Of a DNA stretch of 64,000 nt, positions 24,345-35,551 are shown one piece after another. Origin of the DNA: Rosellinia necatrix. Its lineage: Eukaryota > Ascomycota > Sordariomycetes > Xylariales > Xylariaceae. Location of the stretch: positions 2,790,001 to 2,854,000 of the forward strand of contig JAGYVD010000005.1 in NCBI GenBank assembly GCA_021209875.1. Direction: 5' to 3'. Position numbers and translations under genes: made by a program. Numbering within the stretch: the first letter of the stretch is position 1; every line of letters begins with the position of its first letter. The notes below the pieces were generated by a model, which worked only from the letters and a program-made list of their open reading frames with translations, was not told the DNA's origin and did not search any database.

Positions 24345-25415
24345 ATGCCCTCACCATCAACGTACTCCACGGAACTGAAGCCCCTCTACACGCGGGAGAT
24401 GCTCATGGACCTGGAGGCGTCGCTCGCCCGCGGCGAGAAGTACGTGATGCTCCGCAACGGCGCGGGACAGACGATACGAGTCCGGAGTAGCGTCGGCAAC
24501 AGCGAAGTAGGAGAAGGGGAGGAGGAGGAGGAGGAGAAGGAGAAGGAGCGGCAGCGGCAGCGGGCGCCGCCACCGGGGACGACGGCGCGGCCGGCGATCC
24601 TGTTCCGGGACGAGCGGGACCTGCGGCGGCTGGGGCCGGAGCGGTTCTTCGCGGTGCAGGCGAGCGCCGTGTTCGTGCGGGACGCGAACCGCGGCGCGGC
24701 CGAGACGCGCGCGGCCCTGCGGCGCGCCGCCGCCGAGTTCGAGGCCGGCCCCGAGGCCGCCGCCATCGCCGCCCTCGTCCGCGCCCACCTCGCCGGCCGC
24801 CGCGTCGACAAGGTCCTCGCCTTCGGGCTCGGCAGCATCGCCCACGTCCACGACGGCGATGGCGGCGGCGGCGGCGGTGGCTACCCGCCGTCGTACTACG
24901 AGCATGCGGCCGCACGCGTTGTCGCGCGCGCGCTCGAGGACGTCGCGTTATCTGAGGGAGAAGAAGAAGAAGGAGGAGGAGGAGGAGGAGGAGGAGGAGG
25001 AAAAGGAGAGGAGGAAGAGGAGGAAAAGAAGGAGAAGAAGAAGAAGAATGCAGAAGGGAAAGGCGAAAACAGCCATGGCCGCCGCCGTGTCCGGATCCCG
25101 GTGCTCGCGCAGGAGCCGGCCTACACGGACGTCTGCCGCCGCGTGCTCGCCGACTTCGGCATCGACGTGGTCGGCGGGTTCGGCGCCAAGGGCTTCGCGC
25201 TCGTCGACGACGCCTCCGTCGTGCTCGCGCACCACCCCTCCTTCCCGCTGCGCGAGATCATCGCCGACCTCGCGCGCCCGGCCCTCATCTCCATGCGGCC
25301 GCACGAGGCCGTCGGCGTCGTCGTCGCCGTTCCCCCTCTCCCTTCCCCTTCCCCTGTTGAGGGAAGTGGGTTCGTGGATTTGTCCTCCCGGCAACAACAA
25401 CAACAACAACAACAA

Positions 25416-25450
<35 letters not shown>

Positions 25451-25613
25451 CTCGCCGTGGGACCTACGCGCTGACATCGGCTCCGCCCGCTCCCGCAGGA
25501 TGCTCGAGGAGTACCGCGGCCACTTCCTTCCCGTCCCCCCCGGGCGCCCGCTGAGGGCCTTCTGGGAGAACGCCTGGTACGTCAGGGATAGGGCTCCGTC
25601 GCGTGATCAATAA
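24345..25613 (+). CDS. SRR1-like domain protein with microsatellite insertions
   Basis: Single-exon 422-aa protein. The recognisable core matches the SRR1-like domain: VDKVLAFGLGSI (about residues 154-165), then YTDVCRRVLADFGIDVV (about 260-276), then VLAHHPSFPLREII (about 295). These correspond to the usual order of a GLGS turn, the YD/E-x-x-F helix and the PHCP-like strand. In plants and yeast the family is linked to light or heme-related regulation; the biochemical role is unclear. Three simple-sequence inserts interrupt it: a Glu/Lys run (about 57-68), an E-G-E-K block (about 203-247, from GAA/GGA repeats at 24951-25050) and 19 glutamines (codons 25392-25448: nine CAA then ten CAG). The gene is very GC-rich, like the acyltransferase at 7.3 kb. 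The reading frame is intact throughout. Domain call is by motif only. Confidence 0.65.
24951..25050 (+). repeat. In-frame GAA/GGA microsatellite
   Basis: Purine-only GAA, GGA and AAG repeats inside the SRR1-like coding region. They encode Glu-, Gly- and Lys-rich runs that sit between the GLGS strand and the next conserved helix. Confidence 0.85.
25392..25448 (+). repeat. In-frame CAA/CAG poly-glutamine tract
   Basis: Nine CAA codons followed by ten CAG codons, encoding 19 consecutive glutamines near residue 350-368 of the SRR1-like protein. The clean switch from CAA to CAG suggests expansion from two adjacent seeds. Confidence 0.95.
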
Positions 25614-26415
25614 ATGAAAAAAAAAAACGAGGTGACAAAAGGAGACCTTTTAGTTAGCTAAGCTGGGTTCTAATATTATGAGTTGGATTCACTTGATCCG
25701 ACGTAGATGACAGACAGTTAGGTTAAGCAAACGAGACAGCACACAAAAATATCCCTTTGAGACTTGACGACAGGGGGTTTTTGTGGCCTCTTGACACAGA
25801 AGGATGAGCCTTTATGAACCCCGTCGCTTTGAGTTCATAGTAAATTCAACAAACGTTTCCTACTTATACGTGAATGAATACTTTTCAATTATACCTTACC
25901 TTTTGTCTTCCCCTTGCGGTTTTTCTTTTACTGGGTAGGTAGGTACGTACGTACGTTACGCGATGCCGTTGCCCTAAAGAACATACAACTGTTATCAAAT
26001 AGGTTCCAAGACAAAACCAGGGATTTATACCAGTAGAAGACGATGGGGCCTTATCACGATGTTTGGGAATTAGGGTAGTAGAAAAACACATGCAAGAGTT
26101 ACTGGATCCGGGGATAAAACAGATGATAGGTTACAAAATGGGAAATTGTGCGAATGCACAAATTTCCTGGGTATATTGATCGTGTTCATGGTCGTCTCAG
26201 TCTCGTGTCCCTCTCGTATCTATAGTACAGTTATGTAGTCTCGGGGAAATGTTTGCCACCTGACCTCTAAATAGAGGACTAGGGAGAAAGAATGGCACAA
26301 TGTAGGTTTAAATGCTATGTACATTTGGAGGAACTGAAACGTCGAAAGGCTCCTGGCCTATAACCCACCAACCTCAACGGGGGGTATTGACTGCATCAAT
26401 CCGAGCGTCCGAAAT
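25614..26415. other. Convergent 3' intergenic region
   Basis: This 800 bp lies between the stops of the SRR1-like gene and the AA11 gene, so it should hold both 3' UTRs. An A9 run begins right after the SRR1-like stop, and a TAGG/GTAC repeat patch is at about 25935-25957. No gene is supported. Confidence 0.45.
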
Positions 26416-27795
26416 CTACCATCTTGGACTCCCGCGACGGGCTCGGTAGCGGCGTTTGCTTACGGCGAGGTCGTTGCTCACGCCAACAGTGCATGTAGTT
26501 CCGGGTGCCATGTCAAGTACGGTGCTCCACTGGCCGGAGGCACACCGTTGGAATTTGGTCCCGTTAATGCAGTTCCACGCGCCTTCGTCGCTGCAGGCGC
26601 CCGTCTGTGCGCCGGATACGCCGCCGCTGGGGGCTGGCTGCGAGATGCTGGTTGTCGAAGTAGCAGCTGGCACAGAAGAAGAGGCGGGCCTAGAAGATAC
26701 CGGGGCAGATGATGCGGCGGCCGAAGATGAGGTTGCCGTAGAGAATGTCGTCGGAATAGCAGCACCGCTAGTAGTCAAGAACACCCCTCCTGTAGGAGTA
26801 CTGGATGTGTTTGTTAGCTTGGATTCGGTGACTGAAGTCATGCTCGTAGTAGATATACTCGTAGCAGAGGTTGTTGGGATTGGGGTTGCGTACATTACCG
26901 TGGAGGTGGTGGGCACCGCGCCGGGAGTGGATGAAGGCGAGGCCGAAGCGGATGAAGAAGGCGGAGCGGATGAAGAGGCCGCAGCAGACGAGGAAGAGGC
27001 AGCCGGCACAGACGAGGAAGAAGCAGCTGGTACAGACGAGGAAGAGCCAGAGCCGGAACCAGAGCCGGAACCTGAGTCGGTGTCGCCAGCGGGAGCCGGT
27101 TCATTTGTTGCGCAAATCAGAGCGGGTGAAGGATTGGATGCATTTGTCTCGACATCTGGGCCAGGTTCGGGGAATACAGTGTCGGTTTCTGCCTTGGTGC
27201 AATATTTACCACCGAGATTGGCCTGGAAGACTTGCGGGCGGTCGGCGAAGGCAACTGCGGCTCGTTTCTCATTGGCGGCGATGGCGCGCTTGGCACCGCC
27301 GGCTTTGATGTTGACGACAGCGCAGTTCATGTAAAACTCTCTGTTTCCAGTATGGTTTACCCAAGTCCATGCGAAGACGACGTCGTCACCCTCGGGGGCA
27401 TCGGAGGGGATGGTGAAGTCGAAAGTACCGCCAGCAGAGGTCGGACAGCCACCGACAAAAGACTTGATGACGGTGAAGGTGGCCCCTTTGTCGTAGGAGA
27501 GAGACAACTGGCACGATCCTCCGCCATGGAACGCGCCGCCCTCCACTGACATGGTCGAAGACTCTCCGGGAGAGTAGGTCTTGACGGCGGCGCCATCGGG
27601 TGTGCCCAAGTACTTGAGGAAGCCCTTGCACGGGTACTGGGCGGCGCTGATGGGACTGGTGATATCGGGGTCTATATTGCTCTGCTGCATGTTGGGGTTG
27701 CCCTTGTATCCCAGCGGAGTTGGGTCATTCATGTTCATGTGGGCCGTGGCTGAACCAGCAGCCAGGATGGCCATCAGGGCGGTTTTGAACAACAT
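26416..27795 (-). CDS. Secreted AA11 lytic polysaccharide monooxygenase with C-terminal X278-like module
   Basis: Copper enzyme that oxidatively cleaves chitin outside the cell. Single exon, 459 aa. A signal peptide (residues 1-18, ending SATA) leaves mature N-terminal His19. This is the first His of the copper histidine brace; the second is likely His90 in GGAFHGGGSCQLSLS, and the axial Tyr is likely Tyr155 in REFYMNCAVVNI. Conserved Cys pairs (YPCKGF, GSCQLS, GGCPTS, MNCAV) fit the AA11 fold. A long Ser/Thr/Pro/Ala linker (about 240-395, probably O-glycosylated) leads to GACSDEGAWNCINGTKFQRC, a Cys-rich module like the X278 unit often attached to AA11 enzymes. The last 20 residues are Arg-rich. 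The opposite strand is also open for 292 codons, but that is a shadow. Confidence 0.9.
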   Translation of the reverse strand: MLFKTALMAILAAGSATAHMNMNDPTPLGYKGNPNMQQSNIDPDITSPISAAQYPCKGFLKYLGTPDGAAVKTYSPGESSTMSVEGGAFHGGGSCQLSLSYDKGATFTVIKSFVGGCPTSAGGTFDFTIPSDAPEGDDVVFAWTWVNHTGNREFYMNCAVVNIKAGGAKRAIAANEKRAAVAFADRPQVFQANLGGKYCTKAETDTVFPEPGPDVETNASNPSPALICATNEPAPAGDTDSGSGSGSGSGSSSSVPAASSSSVPAASSSSAAASSSAPPSSSASASPSSTPGAVPTTSTVMYATPIPTTSATSISTTSMTSVTESKLTNTSSTPTGGVFLTTSGAAIPTTFSTATSSSAAASSAPVSSRPASSSVPAATSTTSISQPAPSGGVSGAQTGACSDEGAWNCINGTKFQRCASGQWSTVLDMAPGTTCTVGVSNDLAVSKRRYRARRGSPRW

Positions 27796-28450
27796 TTTGG
27801 CCGTGACTGGAGTCGTCGTGCAGTATCTAGATAGATGAATAGTATGTTTGTTTTTTGTTATTGCCGTTGACGATGCCGACTAGCAGCAGCTGGAATTATC
27901 AAAATTCGCAAGGTGTCTTGGGTTGGCGGTTGAAGGAATGGAAAGCCAAGGCGAGATGATGCTGTGTGGAAGGCCGGCCCTGCTTTATAGTCAAGTGACG
28001 GGTTCGACCGTTGCACTGCAATGAATGACAAGTGAATATGCACAAAGGCGGTTACACGGGAAAGTCGAGCTGTCTCTTTGACAGGGCAGCCGTGAAACTG
28101 TCGAACAATGCGTGTGTTCTCAATGTTCAATGTGAAGCCTCCCACAGCACGGCTGTAACAATCCACGAATGGCGAGAATGAAAGAGAGCGGGACACCACC
28201 ACCAGGGGGTAATGGATAATGGAAGAAGAAGAAAAAGAAGAGAAGAGGACGGCGAGAGACCAATGAAGGAGAAACGAGATCCAATATTGCCCAGGAAATG
28301 AGGTGAGGAGCGTGAGAGTGAAGGAGGTGGTGGTGGTGGGCTATTGTCATTCTCTTTATATGCGTGAATGGGAAAAGGAGGGCCCTCGGCCGGTCATTGG
28401 TCGGCCGTTGGCGCAGGCGAGGGCGGCAATCGCTGGTTGGTGGAAGCCCC

Positions 28451-28532
28451 GATTACATACCTAACTGGGTAGGTACCTTGTCCAGGTAACTACCTACCTG
28501 GGTATTGTAGGTACCTTACTGTAGGTTAGGTG
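28451..28532. repeat. TAGG/CCTA repeat cluster
   Basis: Alternating CATACCTAACTGGGTAGG-like and ACTACCTACCTGGG blocks of the same palindromic type, about 660 bases upstream of the AA11 start codon. Confidence 0.65.
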
Positions 28533-29378
28533 CGTGTAGGCGCGTGTAGGTGGTGGTGCTGGTGGTGTTGGTGGTGTCGTGGTGTAAGTAGTCAGGTTCC
28601 CCACCTCCTATCACCCAGGTCCCTGAGGAGGTACCAAAATAGGGCACACACCTACATACACACATTGTCGAGGGACAGGGCGATCCATCAGCAGTTCACC
28701 AATCACCATTGCAATGAGCATTTCGTTGTTTACAAGAAGAAACTGGTCGTAGAAACAAGTGCATGGGACCCCACAAACTGACTTGACTTGTCTGCCTTAT
28801 GTTGGGCTGCCTGAGTCAAACTCTGAGACATGGATTTGACTTAATGCTGGCAATATATCGATTCATGATAAGAAACAAGAGGTAGGGTAGAGGGCAGGGC
28901 CGACGGACGTATCTCGGTGCATGTTTCGTACACTACCAACTCCATAGTTATCCTGTCTTCCACATCTTACACCAGGTCGCCACCTACCCTAGGCGGGTTA
29001 CCCGGAGTGCCTGTCTGTCATTACCCAGGTGTCCCGGGTGTCCCAGGTTGTACCGTAAGAGGGAGTTTCCAGAGGTGCAGAGGCCATCCGAAGGCCCAAA
29101 TGAAAAAAAAAAAAACCTACCGCGCGCACGCATAAAGGTGCTGGTAGATCATTGAGGCTTAGGACGAACAGCCGACTAGGCGCGTACGACGCAGGTGACT
29201 GAACAGGAGGCGCAATTTAGTAACTACCTACCTTACCTACCCCGATGCTGTACTGTAGTGTACGGGCTTGGGCACCTTTACGTAGCTGGGTCAGGCAGGG
29301 GTCGCAGATGGTGGTCTGTGGGATAGTATCCCACGTAATGAGGGTATGTACGTGATGCCTCAAGGCAATCAATCTAGG

Positions 29379-29434
29379 ATTGGATGATTGGATGGTTGGA
29401 CGGTTGGACGGTTAGACGGTTAGACGGTTGGATG
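29379..29434 (+). repeat. 8-bp tandem repeat, seven units
   Basis: Seven consecutive 8-mers with the consensus (A/G)TT(G/A)GA(T/C)G: two ATTGGATG, two GTTGGACG, two GTTAGACG, one GTTGGATG. Variants sit in adjacent identical pairs, which points to stepwise local duplication. Confidence 0.9.
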
Positions 29435-29904
29435 CCCAGTTCGCCTGGGACGGCTGGTCATGATACCGAGGGGCGCCGTTCGGGAGGAAACAAATGGCAG
29501 TTGAATAAACCAGCAACCTATTGTTTAGCCTACACCGCCGCAGAAAACGTATGTACCGTACATAAGGCAGCAGTTTGAGTCTTGCGGCTTGAGGCTATCA
29601 AGCACCAATTAAACTTTCAAAAAGCCGGAGAGGCGTTGGAAAGGAGGGTGGGAAACCCAGGAGTGGCCGGGGTAGGTGAGGAGGTGTCGAGTCGAGTGGC
29701 GGTTGGTACCTGCATTGGTGAAACCTGGTGGGCCGACCATTGGCTATCCACTGGCTGCCCATGGCACTAGTTGACGCTTAACGTGGCGCCTCTCGCGATC
29801 GCCCGGTAACTACTTAACCTACTTACCTACCAGTGGGACCGCCGGCTCGAGGGGCAAGAGACGGGCGCCAGTGGCCCCCCGCTGGCGGCACGCATGCAGA
29901 TTCA

Positions 29905-30250
29905 GAGAACCTAGGTACCTATGTAGGTTAGACAACTACTTAGACTATCTACCTACCTGAGTTATCTACTTGTGGATATGACATTGGCACAAAATTCCAC
30001 AGATGACACAAAGTCATGACTGGCAAGGTACTGCTGATTAGTCGCGTAACTGTACCCAGGTAATAGTTACTTACTTGGCTTGGGTGACGTATGCTGGATC
30101 CATAGATAGGTACCTATCTAACCTACCTAGGTATGTAGGTAGTTTAAACTACCTGGTATATTGATCATGTCGTCAATGCATCTATGTAGACACACTATCC
30201 TCAGGCTATGCTACCAAGTAGGTACCCACGCTGCCAAGTACCTACATATT
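29905..30250. repeat. TAGG/CCTA repeat cluster
   Basis: Multiple blocks of ACCTAGGTACCTATGTAGG, CTATCTACCTACCTGAG and ACCTACCTAGGTATG type, separated by 20-60 bp of other sequence. Confidence 0.7.
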
Positions 30251-32570
30251 TAGCACCTGATGGGCGGATATACCGAGATAGGTACCGTGCTGCCGAGAGG
30301 CTCCTCCGGCCCGCAGCCAACTCCAAGACCCTCCCGTCATTTTTGGCTGATTGAAGAGACCAGAATTCTCCCATTCCCCTCCCGGGAAGAAGAAGATTTA
30401 GGCGATGCGATGGGCTGCCGGCAGAATGGCATTTGGTGGAAAGGTGCCAAAATATCTCGCTCCTAGGCAAATTCAAGTCTGTCTCCTATCAAAAGACGGG
30501 ATCTATGCTGTATTATTATCTCTCTTTGGGCCGCTGCTCTTGTCCCCTCCAGGGTACTCGCGCGTGGGAAGAATGGAAATACCCCGTGGCACCCGTTGCA
30601 CCCGTTTTGCAAATACTACGTATACCTCGGCGCATATACGCAGATAATTGGCCATTGAGAGACGGCCACAGCCGATCGGGTCGTCTTCGTTTAGTTCACG
30701 TATTTGTAGTTATCCGATGGTATCGTCCAATAACTATACGCCAGTTACCTAGTCTAGACTGGGTGGGGCATCTCGGTGGTAACCCTGGCTGCTCGGAGGC
30801 CTTCTTACCTATGTAGCCGCCAATGTTTCAATTGATCGGGTTTGGGGATTGCTGATAGGCTATAGTAGCATTCACCCCTCACTTGTGGGTAAGAGTGGGG
30901 CACAGGGGGTTGTTTCAAGTGCCGCTCCCCAAATGGGTGGATCGTGCAAGCACCTAGCCTACATATCTAAGTACTTTATGTAGGTAGATGAGTCAACCAC
31001 AGTAGTCATATACATACACACTCACCTACCCGAGGAAGCAGGACAAAAAGGATCGTCCGCGGGTTCGCGGGTAGCGAGCTTCGATGCACGACACTCCAGA
31101 TAGGTGCCCCGAAGAGTTCTGTTCTCGGCCTCCTCAGCCAGTGAAAACGGGACGCACGGAGAGGATGGACGCGTCGTTGTTTCGAAACTCATCGCCCTAG
31201 TATAGAATCATTTCTCATTCGTTTGAGTGCCTATCAAATAATGTCTCGTCGCCGGTATTCAAACACGCCTGCTTTTTGTTCCCTCCAAATTATTGCACTA
31301 CGGTGACAGCACCCGTCCGCTCCCCTTTCGCAGGTGAAGCTTTCGAGTCGTCTCTACTAAACTAGTATTCTGCCTTGTGTCGTGTGGGTTGCCTCTTACG
31401 TGATAAGGTGGAGACAACAAAGACGTAATGCATGAACATTGGGTCTCCGCCACCTCACCTCTCTCTCCCTCCTACCCCTTTTCTCAGGAGGCGACGCGCA
31501 ATGAAGTGCGACAGCGGCGGGGGAAGGCGTGTTCCCTACTACATAAAACAACTAAACAAGTATGCTTTTGTGAGGAGTGAACGCAGCGTGTTGACTATCT
31601 ACCCCGAGAAAACTTGCCGAAGTATTCTTGACCACCATCCACTGGTTGCCTCTTAATCCATCACGGGCCACCACTACCGCCTCCGGTTTATGTCTGTTCG
31701 TATAATATTGATCATCATCGTCATCCTATTAGGTGTGTTGCGATATCTGGTTGCGGCCTAGTTGAGGGGTTTGCTGTTTGCGGAGCGTGGCGGTCCCGTT
31801 AGACAAACAAACCGACCGGCCGGTGAGGGCTACCGAGCTAATGTCACCATCCCCGTGATTATACCTATGCATAGGCATCCAGTAGCGACGAACAGGCCAT
31901 GGTTGTCTTGCGCTCTCGACTTTGGGACCTAAGATACAACTGTCCTTCTCCGCCGGTAGATTCAACACCCCTGCTCACATACTTCCTAAGGCTTTTTTCA
32001 TCCTGTTTCTCAAGCAGAGTCGAGGCTAGTGGATCTGCAATTTTTTATCTCGAGGCAACGGAGGCCGTTTGGACCAGAACCGGTGCAGCGTCCTCACCAT
32101 CTACTGCTCGCTCTTCTTCCCTGAAGCTCACTAATGCTTCCCGTGCTGGTCTCCATCTCCCCTCGACTACTCCAATGCAACGCATCTTCCTGGCCGGGAT
32201 CTTGTGTCAAGGATCAGACAGCAGGAAGAGTTAGGGTGATATCCCACGGGTCGAGAGTTGAAAGGCAACATAAGATACCTGAAACCTGGGGAATTTTTTC
32301 AAGACCCAGTAGGCTTGTATATCACTGGAACACCAACCTAACTGTCCCAACGGCAAGGGAATGCCATGGACTATCTCGAGTTGGATCATGGACTACCGGC
32401 CATCCGCATATGCGTAACTAAATCGTTGCTATGATCACCGTCTCGATGGCCTGCATGATGCTCGGGTCGGAGAAGCACGCCGTTCTGGTAATTCTGGATT
32501 GACTGGAAAAGAAGACGGACGCTCAAAGCGCGGCGCTGATATCCTTTACTGGTAGTCACGGTTTTCACAC

Positions 32571-35551
32571 TCATTTTGCTTCCTCCGGCCCTTCGGATGT
32601 TCGGCCCTGGGGACCACTGGGGACCGTATGGGTGCCTAGGCCGTGGTGCTGGTTGTGATTTTGATAATTCTTGTTATAGCCGCTGCTTCCATTGCGGTGG
32701 GGTGGCCCGGCGTATTGATGCATCTGCTGGGGACTGCTGCCGTATTGTTGCGAGCCGGCACCATTATAAGATGGACGCATATTATTTACTTCAGTCCCGC
32801 GTTAGCTTCCGGTTCTTGCGCAATTCGTATGATGTGGGGTTTTTAGTAGACATACTTTGGCCTTGCTGCGGCGCATATGGTTGCTGGTATTGCATGCTTG
32901 GACTTTGTGCATACATTACTTGGCCTTGAGATGAGCCTCCGGGTACCATCATGGGCGCCGACGGGCGACCGGGACTAGGGTAGCCATTAGCGGCCCCAGG
33001 CATAGGCTGCTGGGTTGCCCCTGGCGGTATGAAAGGTTGCCCACCAGCATACATATGCATCTGAGGAGGCCCAGCCACCATTCCAGGCCCAATGAAAGGA
33101 GGCTGCATCATTATCGGCGCACCCATAGCTCCGGATTGCTGAGGCATAAATTGGGCATTATTTGATAGACTCCGGTTGAAGTTATTCATCTGTGGTGTTC
33201 CCGGTCCCATAAAGGAGGGCATCATATGCTGACCGTAGGGTACTTGGGGGGTGGAATGCATAGTCGCCGGGTATCCCATTAGCACTTGGTGGCCCATCCT
33301 AGGAGAAGAGAAAGATTGGCTTGAATTGGAGTGCATCATCCTATGATCATCACCACTATTAAAAGGGGCGTGAGGAACCGGGTTATGTTGACCCCCATGC
33401 ATTTGAACGGCGGATGCGTGGGGCGAGTGCCGTGGCCCCACGTTGTGAGCGCCGTGTTGCATATGGAGAGGTAGCTGATGGTGTGGTATATGCTGAGGCA
33501 GAATATGAGATGGATTCGGAGTTGGTTGGGCAGCGGAAGGCTGTCGCTCAAAGAACTCATCGCAAGTCAGACGCATTGTGGAGTCAGGGCTCTCGTTATC
33601 TGCGAGGGAACGCCAAGTCGGTGGTGTGTCGTAAGAGGGTCTTAGGTTTCCATTTTCACCCCAGTTCTTTGTCTCTGGGGGTTGGATCGTTTTCGCATAA
33701 GTCAAGATGTTGCACTTTTGAGGGTCTGGTTTTCTACCCTTCTTAGAGATGACGATGGGCACGCTGACATGGGCTGTGGCGTTTGCGGGGGGTCCATTGG
33801 CATGGTTAATGGCAGATCGAGGACTGGAGCCCCCACTAGGGTGTCCGTTTGGACTAAAGCTCGGTGCAAAAGCATTTGGACGAAATTCGTGGCTGTTGGG
33901 GTTTAATTTAGCGCCTAAGTGATTAGGCACGCCTATGCGGTGTGTGAAGGAAGGATTCATAGAGCTAGCTGGCCCAGTGGGTGGCATTCGCATCTCCGGA
34001 ACTTGGGATTTTTGTGATTCTCGGATACGATGAGTAAGGCCACCTTGCCTGCCCGGCTGGGTCATATGCTGTTGCCCAGAGCGATTGTGAGCAAACGATG
34101 GATAGCTAGGAGGCGCTCGTCCCCCTTGGTTACGCATTGGCGCCGACGGACCGGTCGCAGAGGAGGCGTTTGTGGTGCGGGTCGCTCTGCTTTCAACTGA
34201 TGCGGCGGTCGCGACGCTTGGTTGAGGTTCCGCCGCGCCCCCTAAAGGCTCCTTTTTCTCTTTCTCTTTCGCCTCTTCAGCTTTGCGCTTTGCAACTTCT
34301 ATAGCATCTCGATTGGCTTTTTCCTGGATTTCACGTTGCTTTGCAGGGTCTTTAGCGATAATGCTAATCAAGTCGAGCGGGACGGGAGTTGGCAGCTTAA
34401 AGCTGTCAGCAAATCTTCTTAGCTCAATCAACTTCACTTCCTTATCCGCCTTGGCTTTGCTGTGTCGGGCCTTATCAACTGTCATGCGTTGCTGTTGGGC
34501 AAAACTTTTGAACTCCTTCAACACATCACGCTCAACGGTAGCAGTCGCATTTGGTACAGGGCTTTGGGTATCTTTCGCCCGAGGCGATATGGTTCGACTG
34601 GTCGCCGCTGATGGTTTCAATGGAGCAGATGCCAGGTTCGCTAGCTTAGCTTCTGCGAGTTGCTGCGGGGGGTCTGATCTTGTTTCTGATACGGGCTCTG
34701 AGGCGGGCACCGGCGCGACCTCCGCTACAGAAGCTGCCCGGATTCCGTTGTCCCCCTGTCCGGGGGCCGGCCGGGGTTCCCGAGTCCGCAGTTGTGACGA
34801 TATTATAGCAGGGTCTACAGGGGCCCCCTTCACAGTTGAAGCAGCCGTAGGCGCTCGCCTGGCAGGAGGCGTATACTTAGTATCACGATTGCCGGGGGCA
34901 GGGAAATCCTGCCGTTTCACACCACTATACCTGTAATCAAGTTAGCAACATCCCACGAGCTAGTCATGAATGAGGCTTACTTCTCTTCCTCATCATCTCC
35001 CGCATTATCGCCACCTACAAAATTCATCTGCCGTTCCTCGGCATGATGGGCAGTGGTCGTGGCACTGCTCTCAATTTCTTTAGCCGCCTTATCGGCTTTA
35101 GCTAGCCTCTCCTTATACTGAGGATGGCTTTTGTCAATGGCGGTTGTGTAAATGTTCTCGTCATACGTCGTTTTGATCCCAAACTGACGTTCGTTCACGG
35201 CGAACTGATCCCATGGCCGACCACCCGTGGACTTCTCAAGTGTCATATCTAATCCTTCAGAGCCGCTCGGTGCTACCCAGGGTTGCAGCATTCGTTCGCG
35301 GTTGGGGCGGGACGACGAGATAGCGGCATCTGTACGGAAGCCGGAAGATGAGCCTGCAAGCATAGTGTCAGTATGTCACCAATGCGACAGCTCAGGTTCG
35401 ACTGACCATTAGCTTTATTGGTGCCCTTGCCACCATTACCACCAGTTGACCGGCTATCCGGCATGTCTCTCTTCTGGTAAGACATCCTGGACGACTCCTT
35501 GCTAATGTTTCCGTTTGTACTATTATAGGAGTTCTTCTTTTGCTGTACCAT
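32571..35551 (-). CDS. pbp1: Ataxin-2/Pbp1 homologue (LsmAD domain), Sm fold not found
   Basis: Poly(A)-binding-protein-interacting regulator of mRNA storage and stress granules. Four exons on the minus strand: 35551-35407, 35353-34981, 34930-32856 and 32788-32571; introns 53, 50 and 67 bp, the last with a CTAAC branch site. The product is 936 aa. Exon 2 carries the LsmAD region: SGFRTDAAIS, RERMLQPWV, WDQFAVNERQFGIKTTYDENIYTTAID, followed by an acidic patch and KYSGVKR. The rest is Pro/Gln/Asn/Met-rich low complexity and ends PQGRTSEGPEEAK. No N-terminal Sm (ATX-type) fold is visible. The first 48 residues begin MVQQKKNSYN, which resembles the middle of that fold in orthologues, and a pyrimidine-rich stretch ending CTGAG lies directly upstream like a splice acceptor. 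So the start given may be internal. I found no upstream Sm-coding exon in about 1 kb. Confidence 0.88.

Larger units (their letters stand above)
27796..32570. other. Gene-poor 4.8-kb stretch
   Basis: The right side of this stretch (27796 to about 28500) is the probable promoter of the AA11 gene. The rest holds TAGG/CCTA clusters (28451-28532, around 29221-29242, 29905-30250), an 8-bp tandem repeat at 29379-29434 and short frames without recognisable domains. No transposon, tRNA or coding gene is supported. Confidence 0.45.

Noticed and set aside
26456..27334. 292-codon open frame on the plus strand, Glu/Ala-rich
   Set aside because: Antisense of the Ser/Thr linker in the AA11 gene; acidic repeats are the complement of Ser codons.
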